A DNA stretch of 64,000 nucleotides from Cadophora sp. MPI-SDFR-AT-0126 (GCA_020747065.1 JAGMVK010000003.1:1488001-1552000); one strand, 5' to 3'. Counted from the first letter of the stretch, positions 37,341 through 49,045 are shown. Made by a program: numbers and translations. The notes: generated from the letters alone by a model not told the origin.

Positions 37341-38458
37341 ATGGCACACCCACTCCCGCGTCTCTTCTCACGGCGCTTCTGCCAATCTTCTGCTCTACCT
37401 CGATCCCTAAATTCTACATCTCGGACCTCCTTTAGAACCTCGATTCGCAATTTCCCCTCCCCAGCTTCGAGACGCGGATACGCTTCTGGCAACCCCAATT
37501 CGAGCCCGCTGAAAGTCTGGCCTTTTGTTGGTATTGTGCTTGCGGGATCTGGAGCTTATGCTTTGATGGTCAAGAGTCGAGTCGGTATGTAATGGCAGAA
37601 GTTCTTATATTCTCTCAATGGCAAGAGACGATTACATCTTTTCATCTGCGAAGCTGCTGGCTTCAATACTTCGTTTCGAGAGCCGCTTTAAGGGCCAAGA
37701 TCATGAGACAGCTTCCGGTCGAAGAGCTTCACTTTCCTTCTATCCATCTTCTACATCGAAAAATATTATACTCTTACTAAAATTGATCACTGTCTGCAGA
37801 AATGCCTCCAACTACCGAACAAATCGCCGCCCCTAAGAAAGACACACCCACCTTCTCTCCCTCCTCCGTGATAGTCATCTTCGTGCTCGGCGGACCCGGT
37901 GCAGGAAAAGGCACACAATGCGCAAATCTAGTCCGCGACTATAAGTTCACTCATCTCTCCGCCGGTGACCTCCTCCGCGCAGAGCAAGATCGTGAAGGCT
38001 CCGAGTTCGGCGACCTGATCAAGAGCTACATCAAGGATGGCAAGATTGTGCCCATGGAAGTGACCGTCCAGCTCCTCGAGAACGCCATGACGGAGGTTGT
38101 GGAGAAGGATAAGGACCACAAGGGGAAATTCCTGATTGATGGATTTCCGAGGAAGATGGACCAGGCGCTGAAGTTCGAGGAGACGGTCTGCCCGAGCAAG
38201 TTTGTCTTGTTCTTTGATTGTCCCGAAGAAGAGATGCAGAAACGGCTTTTGGAGAGGGGGAAGACTAGTGGACGGTCCGATGATAACGAGGAGAGTATCA
38301 AGAAGAGATTCAAGACTTTCGTGGAGACGAGCATGCCTGTAGTTGATTATTTCCGGGAGAAGGGCAAAGTGGTTCACGTTGTCGCCACCAAGACACCAGA
38401 CGAGGTGTACAAAGAGACTCGGGAGAAGCTTGAGCAGAGGTTGGGCAAGAACTTTTAG
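37341..38458 (+). CDS. URA6: UMP-CMP kinase (uridylate kinase) with N-terminal mitochondrial-type leader
   Basis: This phosphorylates UMP and CMP to the diphosphates with ATP. Exons 37341-37584 and 37800-38458 give 300 aa; core enzymes are about 200 aa. The P-loop is GGPGAGKGTQ (residues about 112-121). DGFPRKMDQA is the NMP-binding motif, and RGKTSGRSDDNEESIKKR marks the LID typical of UMP-CMP kinases. The first exon adds 81 residues: an Arg/Ser-rich, acid-free leader (FSRRFCQSSALPRSLNSTSR) and one hydrophobic helix (VWPFVGIVLAGSGAYALMV). Exon 2 begins two bases before an ATG (37802) that alone would give a 218-aa cytosolic enzyme of normal size. The 215-bp intron is unusually long here and could hold a second transcription start. 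It is convergent with eIF3m. Confidence 0.92.
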
Positions 38459-38766
38459 ACTGGGCCGTACTGGGAATATAAGATAGAAGGATCGGAAGAA
38501 AGGGAAGACGACATGTAATAATTTCACGATTGTAGTCATAGCACGCATGCTCAATGCGAATTTTATTATTTCACTTCATTTGGCTTCTTGATCCAGGATA
38601 TCTTGTCCCTAATCATCAGAGCCCTCGTTGAAAAATCCATCCCGCATCATGCCAGACGCTATGCTCCAAAATATACAATCATATCTAATAACGCCGTTGC
38701 CAAATGGACTTTTGGACACTGATGGTGCTGCTGAAGCAAGATTAACCCTTATTTTGGATTGAATGC
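38459..38766. other. Intergenic, convergent 3' ends
   Basis: 308 bp between the stops of the UMP-CMP kinase (+) and eIF3m (-). A long minus-strand ORF at 37928-38554 is an antisense shadow of the kinase. Only 3' UTR sequence is expected. Confidence 0.6.
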
Positions 38767-40099
38767 TCAGTCAGTTCCCATCTCAACCATGTTATCGCGT
38801 CCGCCAACTCTACGTCCAGAGCCCATGCCTGAAGCACCAGCAACCTTCCTCTCAACTTCATGCATCTCCCGCTCTTTTTGCGCCTCAGCGGCTTGCCTCT
38901 CCCTGCTGATGACCTCCTTGACTGCTCGCAGGCTCTCCTTCCATTGATCAAGCCTGGTTGCAACTTCACGCCATTGCTTCTCGCCGAAGACTCGGTATGT
39001 CGTTCTGTGGACCAAAAAGACCTGCTTCTGTTGTGAAAGCTTGCCCTCAATCAACCCGGCTCTAATAACATCGATGACCCACATCTCAACGTCTTCGGCT
39101 GGGATCTGCAGGGCTTTGGCGATGCGCTTATATTCGAGCTCTCGGCTATTGGTGCTTGCTGCAACGCTGGCAAGGGTCAACAATCTCATCTTGCGGTGTA
39201 GTTTGCTATTATCGAGTCCCTCCTCCTCAATCCAGCCTTCATGCTCATCCCTGAAATCATTGTAGTCCTCAAGCTCCTTCTCGGCAAAGATTTCGAGAAG
39301 TTCGGAGTATATTGGGTGAGAATCAGAGAGCGCTTGGATGGTGGGAAGAGATGTCAGGTCTTGGAAATCGAAGTGCGTATTTGAAAGTAGGGCTGTCTTG
39401 AGGGCGCGGAGAGATATGGTTTGGGCTTCGGTGGAGGAGATTTCTTCGGTCTCTTTAGGGTCGAAAGTGCGAAGAGCCTTGAGGACGTATTGATATGATT
39501 GTCTGTGGAATGTTAAAGAGGTCGCCTCAGCACCCTACGCTTATCGAAACTTACTTCTCCTCACCAGACTCCTCTGCAATATCCGCGATTTGACAGTACA
39601 GCTTGCGCTGGTCTTCCTCATCGACCTCCCATTCTGCCAACCAGGCATCTAACTTTGTCAACTGTGGTCGCAGCATCTCGTACTGACCGCTGGTCTTCAC
39701 TAGGCGCAAGATCGCTTGGAAGACGTTGAAACGGACATCGTTATCTGGTTGGAGGAGGTTAAAAATGGTGGTGAGGACGTTGAGCGCCAGACCGGAGCCA
39801 TTGATGGGGGACGAAGTTATGGGTTTTGAGAGGTTGTCGCACATGCGCGGAAGGAACATGTTGACGCTGGGAGACTGGATAACGAGGTAGACCAAGAGGT
39901 TGTACGCCGCAGTGAACTCCTTCTCCGGGGTACTATTGAGCGCCGCGGACGCGGTGACCAGCTTCTTAAGGGCATCATCCTTCTTGTTCTCGTCGAGGAG
40001 GGGTTGGATGTCGGGTCCAATGTGGAGGTATTCGGCCAACTCCTGGGCGAGATCGGCGAACGACCCGTCAATAAAGACCTGCGATGTCGAGGGCGCCAT
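38767..40099 (-). CDS. Eukaryotic translation initiation factor 3 subunit M (PCI domain)
   Basis: This is a PCI-domain subunit of eIF3, which organises the 43S pre-initiation complex. Exons 40099-39555 and 39502-38767 (intron 52 bp) give 426 aa, as in other fungi. The N-terminal part is helical ([20 protein letters not shown]). The PCI domain lies in the C-terminal half, with [24 protein letters not shown] helices and the winged-helix part [20 protein letters not shown] followed by [20 protein letters not shown]. These last two are diagnostic of eIF3m. The tail is a charged coiled coil ending [12 protein letters not shown]. The intron splits at phase 2 and the join reads [14 protein letters not shown]. 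Confidence 0.94.
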
Positions 40100-40634
40100 G
40101 TTGTAGAGGTGTACAGAGACACAGTCGACTTGTATTAGATGGGATCGTGTACTTGATCATAGATCCAGAAACCTCATTTTCGCTGTGGGAGGGACGGCCG
40201 CTAGTGTGACGCTAGACCCGTTTGGCGCTGGGTGCTTGTTTTGCAAAGGCCGCGAAGCGAGAATGAGGGGTTGATGGAGGGGTAAATTTTGGAGGTAAAT
40301 AAACCTTCCACGCTACTCAAATTATTCGCACAAATATTTCAAAACTTGAGATAGCAGACTAGCAAGGCGACAGACTGATTCGACGCGCAGCACTCCCAAT
40401 ATATTGAAATTATGGCCCAGATGGGGTTCAAAGGGCTCCACTGTCAGTTTTCAGCACTCTGCTCTTCTTGGTCCTTGTAGTCCAGGAAGCGTTGCCTTTG
40501 GCCCTTTTTGATGTTCTACTGGGTTTCGTTTCGTTGTTGGTTCTTCTTACGATTTGAAGGCTCGTAGTATATTTCGTAAAGGTCACAGACAATACATTTT
40601 ACTCCTGATATCTCTAACAAAGCCCAGCATCCCT
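40100..40634. other. Intergenic, eIF3m promoter
   Basis: 535 bp between the eIF3m start and the 3' end of the FAD monooxygenase, both on the minus strand. No coding sequence is supported. It marks the border between housekeeping genes and the accessory block. Confidence 0.5.
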
Positions 40635-42439
40635 TCATTCAAGATTCAGAATGGTTTGGAAATAATTCCCAAGCTCATCCACCGACCCAGCTCCTAGCGT
40701 CGTTGCCGTCCCCACCCATCCATCAGGTCTTAAAACCACCACTGCTCCTAGCCCTACATCAATGCCATATCTTAAATGAGCTGTATGCTTTTCGTCATAG
40801 AAGACCTTGCCGAAGGGCATTACTCCAAGCAGCTCAAAGGCTGAGGGACCACTTTTCGCTGCAATGGTGAGCCAGGAGACCGGTAGAGAGGCTCGAGAAA
40901 AGATCTTCGAATCATCTAAAGCTTTTGACAGCATTCTCAGAGATGCTGATGTATGTTCTGGTTCTCCGGCGAAGACGACGATATGGAATTTTGCGTTGTT
41001 CCGCGTCTCTCTGTGAAGCCGAGTGGCTTCATTAGTTCCCGGCTTCGTGAGCTGAACGTCTGGGCCGCGTTGGCCCGGTGAGACTGGTGCTGAAGTTGCA
41101 TTAGAGTCGAAAGATCCTTTGACGTTGATTTTGTTCTCATCAAAGGCAATGCTCAAGCCCGAAGTGAATGTTGAAGCTTCTTCCATGACAACACCCAATA
41201 TTTCGTTTGGGTCGGCATTTGGATCTCCTTTCCAGCCAACTGGCAATTGCATAGTCATCAGTCTCGAGATATCCTTATCGTAGTTGATCAATTTCTGAAC
41301 GTTCGGTAGTCTCTCGCTTTCATAGGTCTCCAGAAGCGAGTGCGGTGCGAGACCATCAAGTACCAAAGACAGTTTCCACCCCAGATTGCAGGCGTCATGA
41401 ATTCCGGTATTCATCCCTTGCGCAGCTCCCGAAGAGTGTGTGTGGCAAGCATCTCCAGCAAGAAACACGCAGTCTTTAGTCAGGAAATTGCGGGCAATTC
41501 TCTGCCCGACAGAGTAGATAGTCCACCAATCTACTTGGTTGAATTTCAAGCTGAACGGCTTCACTGAAGCAATTGCTTCCGTCACGGCAGCTTCCTCGTT
41601 GAAAACTGGATACGCCTTTTGACGTTCTGCAGTGAAGGCAAATCCGATCCGAGTTGCTCCGTGGTCAAGAGCTGCCCACAAAACATTGCCATGGGTTGGC
41701 GATTCAATGGCGCCATAAACTCGGGACTTCGGCATGTCTGTTTCAATCATGCCGTCGATTCTAACCCATTTGTCCTCTGAAGTACTTCCGTCGAAAGGGA
41801 TCTCAAGAGCTCGCCGTACGAACGACCTCCCACCATCAGCACCTATCAGGTACTTGCACATGATGATGTCCTCAACTCCAGTCACGACATCCTTAGTCGT
41901 AGCAGTGATTTTGTATCCTCCTTGCGGTACGGATTCATCCACCTTCACATTCGTCAATTCAACAGGAGCTTTTAAGCTCACACCAAGCTCCTTGAGTCTC
42001 CTCCTGAAAATGTCTTCCTGGTACTTCTGCCTCAATACCAACGCAAAGTCCCATTGTGTATCCTTCATATTTTCCATGAAAGACCAGCCTCTGCCCTGAA
42101 CCTCAACACCGTTTGGGTCATAGCTGACAGTTTTCCGACAGGCAAAACAGTGTTGAGCGAGTTCATCAGCAAGACCGAGTCCGTCAAGAAGCTCACTGGA
42201 CCGAGGATACAAGGTGATGGCTCTTCCATACTGATCCTGGGCAGATTTCGGGTGCTTCTCGATGATGGCGACTGATCGAGCATGACCAAATTTTGCCAGT
42301 TGAAATGCTGTGACCAAGCCTGATGGCACGCATTAGAACTGCAAACTTCAAAAACTTAATGACGGAGACATGTACCAACTGGTCCGCCCCCAACTATCAG
42401 AACGTCAACATGCAGGATTTGCTTTTCTACACTGCCCAT
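40635..42439 (-). CDS. FAD-dependent aromatic hydroxylase (phenol 2-monooxygenase / PheA-TfdB-like)
   Basis: This is a class A flavoprotein monooxygenase that would hydroxylate a phenolic or related aromatic ring with NAD(P)H and O2. Exons 42439-42376 and 42319-40635 (intron 56 bp) give 582 aa. The dinucleotide-binding motif VLIVGGGPVGLVTAFQLAKF is restored only by splicing and starts at residue 14. The DG motif is YLIGADGGRSFVRRAL, and the GD motif is FLAGDACHTHSSGAAQGMNTG. The C-terminal about 180 residues match the thioredoxin-like tail of phenol hydroxylases. The end (DGWVGTATTLGAGSVDELGN) is standard for this group. It is first of six co-oriented genes; the next, a dihydropyrimidinase, starts 758 bp upstream. 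The substrate is unknown. Confidence 0.9.
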
Positions 42440-43197
42440 GTTGACAGGCGAGGACGATGGACTGGTCAGAGAGGACTACTTCGTATTGCTGTGCTCGTGA
42501 TCTGGTACCAGATGGTGAAAATCAACAAGGGATGTCACAAGACAGGGTGAGTACTTCAAAGAGAATATATTGTCTACGCTTACCGGCCGGCATCCCACCA
42601 TCGACGCCAGCTCGTCCTAGTTCTAGCACATCAAGCCTCCCACTCCTGGCAATCTTAGCCATCGTCACCAGTGGGGTTTTGATTGGTCTTCCCTGCGCTG
42701 ACTACAAATGTTCCCAATACGCTGTTTCTGATAGCGTCGTCTTATCGCTGGAACCGCCCGATCACATAAAGACACCCCCACCTTTGACTCCAGCCAGTCA
42801 GTTGGCAGGGTGTCCAGAATCACCAGGATAAGGTGTATTGCTGTGAATTCCGACTTTATGTGACATGAGAGGGCTGAATTCAGAGGTCCATACCATGTGA
42901 CTCAATATTGTAGCGACAAGCTGAATTGAAAGTAATAATTGGGGTGCAGTGTTTACGTTCAATGCTTGGCCCCTTTTAAAACTCGCTAAAATTTCAGTGA
43001 GCACAAAAACGTCTAATTCTACTGACAAACTCTTCCTAGCCTGAGGTATTGTCTTGATGGTTCCAGCTGATGCATAAATAATCTGAGACAATTCGGGGTG
43101 TGTAAACGGAGGGACTTCTCATGCATCGTGCTCGAAGAGTCTTGGCCTCGTCGCTTTTCCAGCTAGTCTCGAGCCTCGAGTCCATAATTTGGACGAA
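42440..43197. promoter_or_regulatory. Promoter region of the FAD hydroxylase
   Basis: 758 bp between the FAD hydroxylase start and the dihydropyrimidinase stop, both on the minus strand. A plus-strand ORF of 124 codons at 42457-42831 lacks any motif and I do not call it. Confidence 0.5.
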
Positions 43198-44874
43198 TCA
43201 GAACTTCTCAACGTTCCACTCCTCCTTACTCATACTTCCTGCCAGAGAACTCATATCCCGCTTCAGGAACTGTCCGTAACCCTTCTTGCCAACTAAGCCT
43301 CCCTCATCCTTTGCCCAAACAACCTCTCCTCTCAGGATTGTATAACGAGGCCATTGCTTGATGGTTCTCCCTTCGTATGGTGTATAATCCACATTATGAT
43401 GTAACTATCACAGAGCTCAGTCCGTGTTTCGAGAGCTTCAAGAGACATTTGCTCACCATAGAATTTGTCAATTGGTACTCTTTCATTCCTTCTGGATACC
43501 AGATGGTCAAATCTGCATCACTTTCACCAGGAACCAGCCCTCCTTTCCTGGGATACAGCCCATACAGCTTCGCCGCATTCGTCGACGTAACTTCCACGAA
43601 TTTCTGCAACTTGAGTCGATTCGCCGACAATGCTAAGGACATCCTCGTCTCCACACCAGGACATCCATTTGGAATATATTTGAAGTGACCGTTTGGGTAC
43701 TCGGCACTGATGACCGATTTCTTGCCTACATGCGTGTCTTCGTATAGGAATGGACAGTGATCCGAGCTGAGAACTGTGAAAGTTCCATTTTCCAGGCCTT
43801 GCCAGATACCTTCGTGGTCTTGCTCGCCTTCACGTGGTGGTGGAGAGCAGACACATTTCGCTCCCTCGAAACCAGGTTTGTCCAGATCTTTCCTCGTGAG
43901 AAATAGATACTGTGGACACGTCTCAGCATAAATTGGAAGTCCTCTTTTCTGTGCGTCGGAAATGTGCTTGGCTGCCGAGGGTGAGGAAACATGAACGATC
44001 AGGATTGGAACATCGATGAAGCTGCTCAAACTAATAGCTCGATACGTCGCCTCGATCTCAGCGACTGGTGGATGGCTTGTAACATGGTACTTAGGATCGA
44101 ACAGCTTCTTCTCTTCGAGCTTCTTAATGGTCCAATCGATGATGGCTCCATTCTCAGCATGTATCATAGTGACAATTTTCTGCTTCCGCGCTTCAAATAA
44201 GACATCCAAGATCTCGGAATCTTTCAATTGCAAAGCTTCGTAGGTCATGTAAATCTTGAGCGACGAGATCCCGACTTCTCTGAGAGCAGCGAACTCTGAA
44301 ATGGCTTGCGGACCTGCATTGGAGCAGATGAGATGGAATGAATAGTCGCTGTAGCATTTGCCTTGAGCGAGTTCGTGAGTTGCTGCTAAGGCTGCTAGAA
44401 GAGATGGTTCTGTCTTTCTTTGAGGAGCAAACGTGATCAGAGTCGTGGTCCCTCCAGCGATGGCTGATCTGCTGCCTACATGTGTATAAGTAGCTGGGGA
44501 GAAATTCTACTTTCGCACGGCACATACCAGTTTCGTAGTCATCTGCAGATTTGCCTTTGCCGAACAGAGCAGGCTCAGCGAGATGACTGCTTCAAATTAA
44601 TGCTACGTTCAAGGACAAATCAAGCAGCTTACACATGAGCATCAACTCCCCCGGGCTATGATATATTTAGAAAGTGATCAAAGGTATGTGAGACTCCACT
44701 TACCATTACCATTCCTCCTTCCGCGTCAATCGTCTTTTTGGCAGTGACACCATCCAGTGTTCCTCGCGGTACAACTTTTGCAACCTTTCCATCTTTGACA
44801 GCAATATCAAACTGGCCAGTTTCATCAGCTGTCACAACAAGTCCATTCAGGACAAGCAAATCGTATTCAGCCAT
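43198..44874 (-). CDS. Dihydropyrimidinase / D-hydantoinase-like cyclic amidohydrolase
   Basis: This is a binuclear-zinc amidohydrolase that opens cyclic ureides such as dihydrouracil or hydantoins. Five exons: 44874-44704, 44655-44633 (23 nt), 44586-44528, 44475-43457 and 43404-43198, giving 492 aa. The metal-binding His-x-His is in PGGVDAHVHL, with the two histidines on different exons. The carboxylated lysine is in SSLKIYMTYEAL. Further ligands and signatures are MIHAENG, PILIVHVSS, YAETCPQYL and SSDHCPF. The C-terminus (SNLHHNVDYTPYEGRTIKQW type) is that of true dihydropyrimidinases. In exon 5 I read it as LHHNVDYTPYEG. A GTG-led extension upstream of 44874 is not needed. With the carbamoyl amidohydrolase at 51.6 kb it would form a two-step ureide pathway. 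Confidence 0.92.
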
Positions 44875-45360
44875 GTGTAGAATAACAAGCCCAGACTTTG
44901 ATGACAACGAGCGAACGAGTCTCAAACTTTGTTTCACAGCCCAGTCAGGTGAAAGAACTTACGAACAGACAGAGACGAGAGAACTAGATCATTTGGAGTG
45001 CATATCACCTCCCCACCTTTGAAGGTCGTCGGCTCATCACCGTCTGCCCGTCCCCAATATTCCTTATCGCGATGAAGGCACACCCCATGTTTCTCTAAAG
45101 TCGGCAGATCTGGGAGGTAATTTACGCGAGCTCCCCCCTTTTCAAAATGGCCGGCCGTCAACAATTCGCCACAATATAAAATTCCGGGACTATGGGCACG
45201 TAACATTTGGATTGAGCTTTTCAATTTGGTTCATCACTTTCGAGTCGATGGCATAGTATCCAATATCATCCTTTGTGAAAGGTGACCTTGTTCAACTGAC
45301 TAGGCAGCGTCGGAACTGAGCCGAGCTGGAAAGTGGGATTCTATGACGAAAATCATGGTC
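44875..45360. other. Intergenic, dihydropyrimidinase promoter
   Basis: This lies between the dihydropyrimidinase start and the 3' end of the glycoside hydrolase pseudogene. A 96-codon minus-strand ORF at 44934-45224 ends close to the start of the dihydropyrimidinase. I recognise no family in it and treat it as leader or chance ORF. A GTAAGT near 44960 could be a 5' UTR intron donor. Confidence 0.4.
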
Positions 45361-47782
45361 TCATCGAACAAGTACAGAACGTTGGCTTTGAAGATTGTAC
45401 TCCGATATCTCAAGGAGGTCATATTTAATACCAGCCGTTCCTCCAAGCAACGTAATGAAGTTGTTTCCTGCAGACAACGTCGTGGTCATCGTAGCCGAAG
45501 CGAAGTTCGCTCCTGTTTTCGCCAAGTCGAGACGTTTCTGGAGAACCTGATTTATCTTTACGTCCACAGAGACAGTGCTTTCGCCTGAGTTTGAGTACTT
45601 AAAACTGAGCTGTACAGATCTTCCCGAATTCTTGACTCCAGAAAATGCAACCACACTAGAATCACTCAAATTTCCCACCACAGCCCCTTTTGGTGTAACC
45701 GCTGACTTGCCGTCGTATACCACAACCGCACCAGTCAAAAGTGCATCGACAGCATAATATTTTGATGTCATTTGGTCAGGAACCCAGACTTCCAACTCGC
45801 AAACGCCAACAAAGGCACCTGGTTTGTTGAACATATTGACACTGATGCAGTCGGTTTCTATTTCATCAAAGTGAAAAGTATTGCGATCGTTCGGGATAAA
45901 TGATTTGTTGGAGAGACTAGTAAGAAGACCTTCGGAGCCGTAGATTTCGATGGAAGCTGGGACATCAATAGAGCCGTTCCGAGCAACATCGGAGAAGAGT
46001 GCTAGCGTAACGGAAGAGATATTTCGAGGACGAGCAAAGGTTACTTGCAGGGTATCGTTCGGCGACTGAGATTGGTAGTTTGTCCAGCGGCTGTCTGGAA
46101 CAGAGTCATAAAACAGATAGCCGTCGATGGCTTTGTAAGGGTTATCGCTTGTGTACGTGTATGTTGCTGATGCTTGTGGGTAGGATCCAAGCCCGTTGGG
46201 GTTGGCCGAGATATTGATTGGAACGGAGATAGGTGCTGCGGTAGCCTGGGGAAGAGGAATCTTTGCAAAAGCAGAACTAGAACTGTGACTCTTATTCCCA
46301 TTGACCAAGACAGTCAAGCCACTCCCTTGCTGGTACCTCGAGCCGTCCTTGTCATAGAGAATTGTGACGAGATACCCATGATATGCAAGATTTTCGACGG
46401 CGAAGTAAGTCCAGTTTCTGAGAATGAGAGGTGAAATCTCAAGAATATCATCAGGCCTTGGTATGATTCCGAGTATCCCAGTGATCACATCGTCATTGTT
46501 CGTCGAGTGGTCGTAGTGCTCGCTGTGATTTGACGAGTCTGCGCTTCAAAAGTCCAGCACTGGGTGATGCGATTCGGCAACATATGGAACTCCATCTTCA
46601 TGCTGAGTGGTTGCATATCGATCCAAATATTGTACGTAATTCTCTGCTGTAAAAGACGAATTCTCAGATCGAACGATGGCGGCGAGTGATTAAGTGTATG
46701 AGCTGTAGAGAAAGGCCAGGATTGCCCATTCCAGTAGCAGCAATAATCAGATAGCTTCGTGGCGAAGTAGTACTGGTTTTGGACCTCAAGTGTTGTCGGA
46801 CCATACGGAGTGAGAAATCCTTGAGGGTCGAAAAGTTTTTGGATGGAAGCATTCGAGTATCTGGCATTTAGTCCGATGCCAAATCGGAAAGGGTAGAGAC
46901 CAACTTCTTCTCTTCCCATGATCTTACTTAAATTTGGATTGTTGGGTTGGATGACATCAATAAAGAATTCTTGTGTCGGGTCCCAAAGCTTGTCGTACAT
47001 TGCTTGCTCCAACTTGTCGGCTATCCGGGTGTAATTGGTGGCAATCTCAGAGTTACCAGACTGTTTGGCGACTTGTGCAATGGCTCTGGCATTCGCAACC
47101 ATGTATGCATTATGACTATGTCTGTATGTATCAGGACCATCTAGTTGTAACTGACACCAGAAGGGTCTGCAACATATCCGGGCAGACTGTACTCTTGGGC
47201 ATCGAAGTTTGGAGTAAAGTAATATAACCCCACCTCATCATCAAAGACGAAGTTCCAGTAATGCCAAAGACGAACCATATCAGCGAGCTGATCAGCTGTG
47301 TATCTTAAATCGCCGTCGACTTGGGATCTCCTAAACATAGAGTCTAATATCCAATGGGTATACTGCGTCGAGTTGCCTGGACCTCGGGTGTAGGCTCGAA
47401 TGTCATCATCGTTGTAGAATTTACTTCGCAGCCACCTTGCTTCGTCGATCTGATGACCAGCAGCAGCATCAATCGTATTAAGTGCTTGAGCATAGCCAAA
47501 AGGTTGACAGAACTCTGTCAAGATGTATCTAGTACCGGCCACAGTGTACCTAAGGTGGCATTGAAGTGTCGACCATCTGTAGTAGTAGACATCTTGGATG
47601 TTTTGACTCGGAACGTCGATGAATGGAATGTTCTCTTTCAGAAATGTTTGGCCCCAGAATTTATGGATAGGTGTATCATGGTCCAAGAATGACGTTCCCG
47701 TGAGATTGATGTTCTCTGGCTGCGGTGGTCGTTGAGCAAGCACAACAGACAAGAGTGAGACAAATTGGAGAAATCGGTACAT
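45361..47782 (-). pseudogene. Broken secreted glycoside hydrolase (six-hairpin, MGH1-like) with C-terminal carbohydrate-binding-type region
   Basis: The ancestral product would be a secreted glycosidase of about 807 aa. The start at 47782 opens with a signal peptide (YRFLQFVSLLSVVLA). The catalytic helical barrel includes DDIRAYTRGPG, then DGPDTYRHSHNAYMVANARA, PYGPTTLEVQNQYYF and YWNGQSWPFSTAHTL. The C-terminal part (SASIEIYGSEG-like beta strands, 45361-46480) resembles F5/8C-type or other CBM modules. Three lesions are visible. One is a one-base loss near 47141-47152, between SGVSY and LDGPDTY. A second one-base loss is near 46689-46694, between HTL and SLAAIV. The third is a TGA at 46546-46548 where DF-W-SADSSNHSEHYDHS is expected. 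Three frames are needed to read the gene. Neighbouring genes are intact, so general poor sequence is unlikely. Exact CAZy family is not certain. Confidence 0.82.
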
Positions 47783-48164
47783 TTTCCGTCGCTGCACATT
47801 TGAAACACATTGATCGAACTCAATGAGGATGTATCCCAAGGCAATGGGGCTCGGCGTGTTTTAAGGTAATTGAAGGAAGAATTTGATAATCCGGAAAATC
47901 AGCACTACTGAGCTATAATATTTAGCTGCAGGGATCGACTGCATTCGCCCCAAAGAGTAACCAACTCGGAGGCGATCTCTTCAATCAAGCTTTGTGGAGT
48001 AAGACTTGACATAAAGGGAACAGCCGAAGATCATCTGATTCCAGGCAAGAACCACGAGCATTATGAATCACAATAAAGTTGATGAGAGGCAAAGAATACG
48101 TAATATGGAGAACAAGGCCAACCCTCGCATGGTACTTAAATTGAAGTCATCCAAGCGAGTACTC
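47783..48164. other. Intergenic, upstream of the glycoside hydrolase pseudogene
   Basis: 382 bp between the pseudogene start and the 3' end of the hemerythrin-like gene, both on the minus strand. I see no coding feature. Confidence 0.5.
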
Positions 48165-49045
48165 TCAAGCAACCAAACGTTTTCTCCTTCCCTGACTATC
48201 ACAAGCCAAGAACCTCCACTGTCTCCGATTCCGAAGTGGAATCAACACCTTCATAATCCATCTCACAAGCGACGGTATTTCAGGATGATTTCTCCACATT
48301 CCACCCTCGAACTCCATCGTCTCCATGTTATTCATGAAGATAGGTAGGACATTGAACGCAAAATCAAGGGTCACGGCTTTCTTGCCTTCTTCATACTCGA
48401 TTTTCATGAGATCGAATTGCCGCTCAGGAGAAGCAAAGCGGGAGAGGGTGAGGATAGCTTGAGGTTCTGAGAAGAGGTGCGAGTACAGAGGATGTGAGAA
48501 TGAATCCATGATTGAAAGGAGCCAGGCTGGCTTGAAGTCTGTGGGAGTTTTAAGGGAGGAGAGGTAGTCTTTGAAAGATTTGAGCCCATCATGAAAAGAA
48601 GCTATGAATTGTGTCAGAAGAGACCGTTAGTGAACATAGGAATGGGCTAAGGTGGCTTACCATGCTCCTTTGCTTCGCCATCCATGACGCCTTTCTGGCC
48701 CGTCGCTTTCTCGATCGCTGGAAAGTAATGTACTTCTTCATGGGTATGGTGCTGCTCGATACATCTGTGCCATGCGAGGCAGTATCCAATGAAGTCAGGG
48801 TAATCTGATTGTGATAATCTTGGTGCTTGCTGATAGATGCTGTTGTAACCCCTAATGAGAGCGTTGTGGCTCAAGGTCATATGTGAGGCTGCCAGTGTAA
48901 AGCTATCTTTCTGTGACTTGGTTAGTATGATAAGGAAGAGGCATGTCGGGTTCCTCACCTTCCCAGACTTGAATGCTGGGGTCTCAAGCAGCCCGAGGGG
49001 TGTATCGGTGTACATTGGCGGAAAGCCATGAATATTCGAAGCCAT
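48165..49045 (-). CDS. Hemerythrin-like HHE cation-binding domain protein
   Basis: Exons 49045-48959, 48910-48661 and 48601-48165 give 257 aa. The HHE four-helix bundle carries the expected iron ligands. His is in SHNALIRGYNSIYQQ, and the pair of motifs is in WHRCIEQHHTHEEVHYFPAI. A later helix follows in FHDGLKSFKDYLSSL. Fungal members are often annotated only as hemerythrin-like, with roles in oxygen or iron sensing unproven. The first intron (48911-48958) is 48 nt and has no in-frame stop, so an unspliced form would insert 16 residues. I prefer the spliced form because the donor GTGAGG and acceptor CACAG are good and KSGK-KDSFTLAASHM reads as in relatives. It sits inside the co-oriented accessory block. 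Confidence 0.85.

Noticed and set aside
37928..38554. Minus-strand ORF of 208 codons over the UMP-CMP kinase
   Set aside because: Antisense to a firmly assigned kinase, with a Leu-rich composition typical of a shadow frame.
42457..42831. Plus-strand ORF of 124 codons opposite the FAD hydroxylase start
   Set aside because: It overlaps the first exon and promoter of the FAD hydroxylase and lacks a motif.
44934..45224. Minus-strand ORF of 96 codons upstream of the dihydropyrimidinase
   Set aside because: No family recognised; the position fits the promoter and 5' leader. I left it uncalled.
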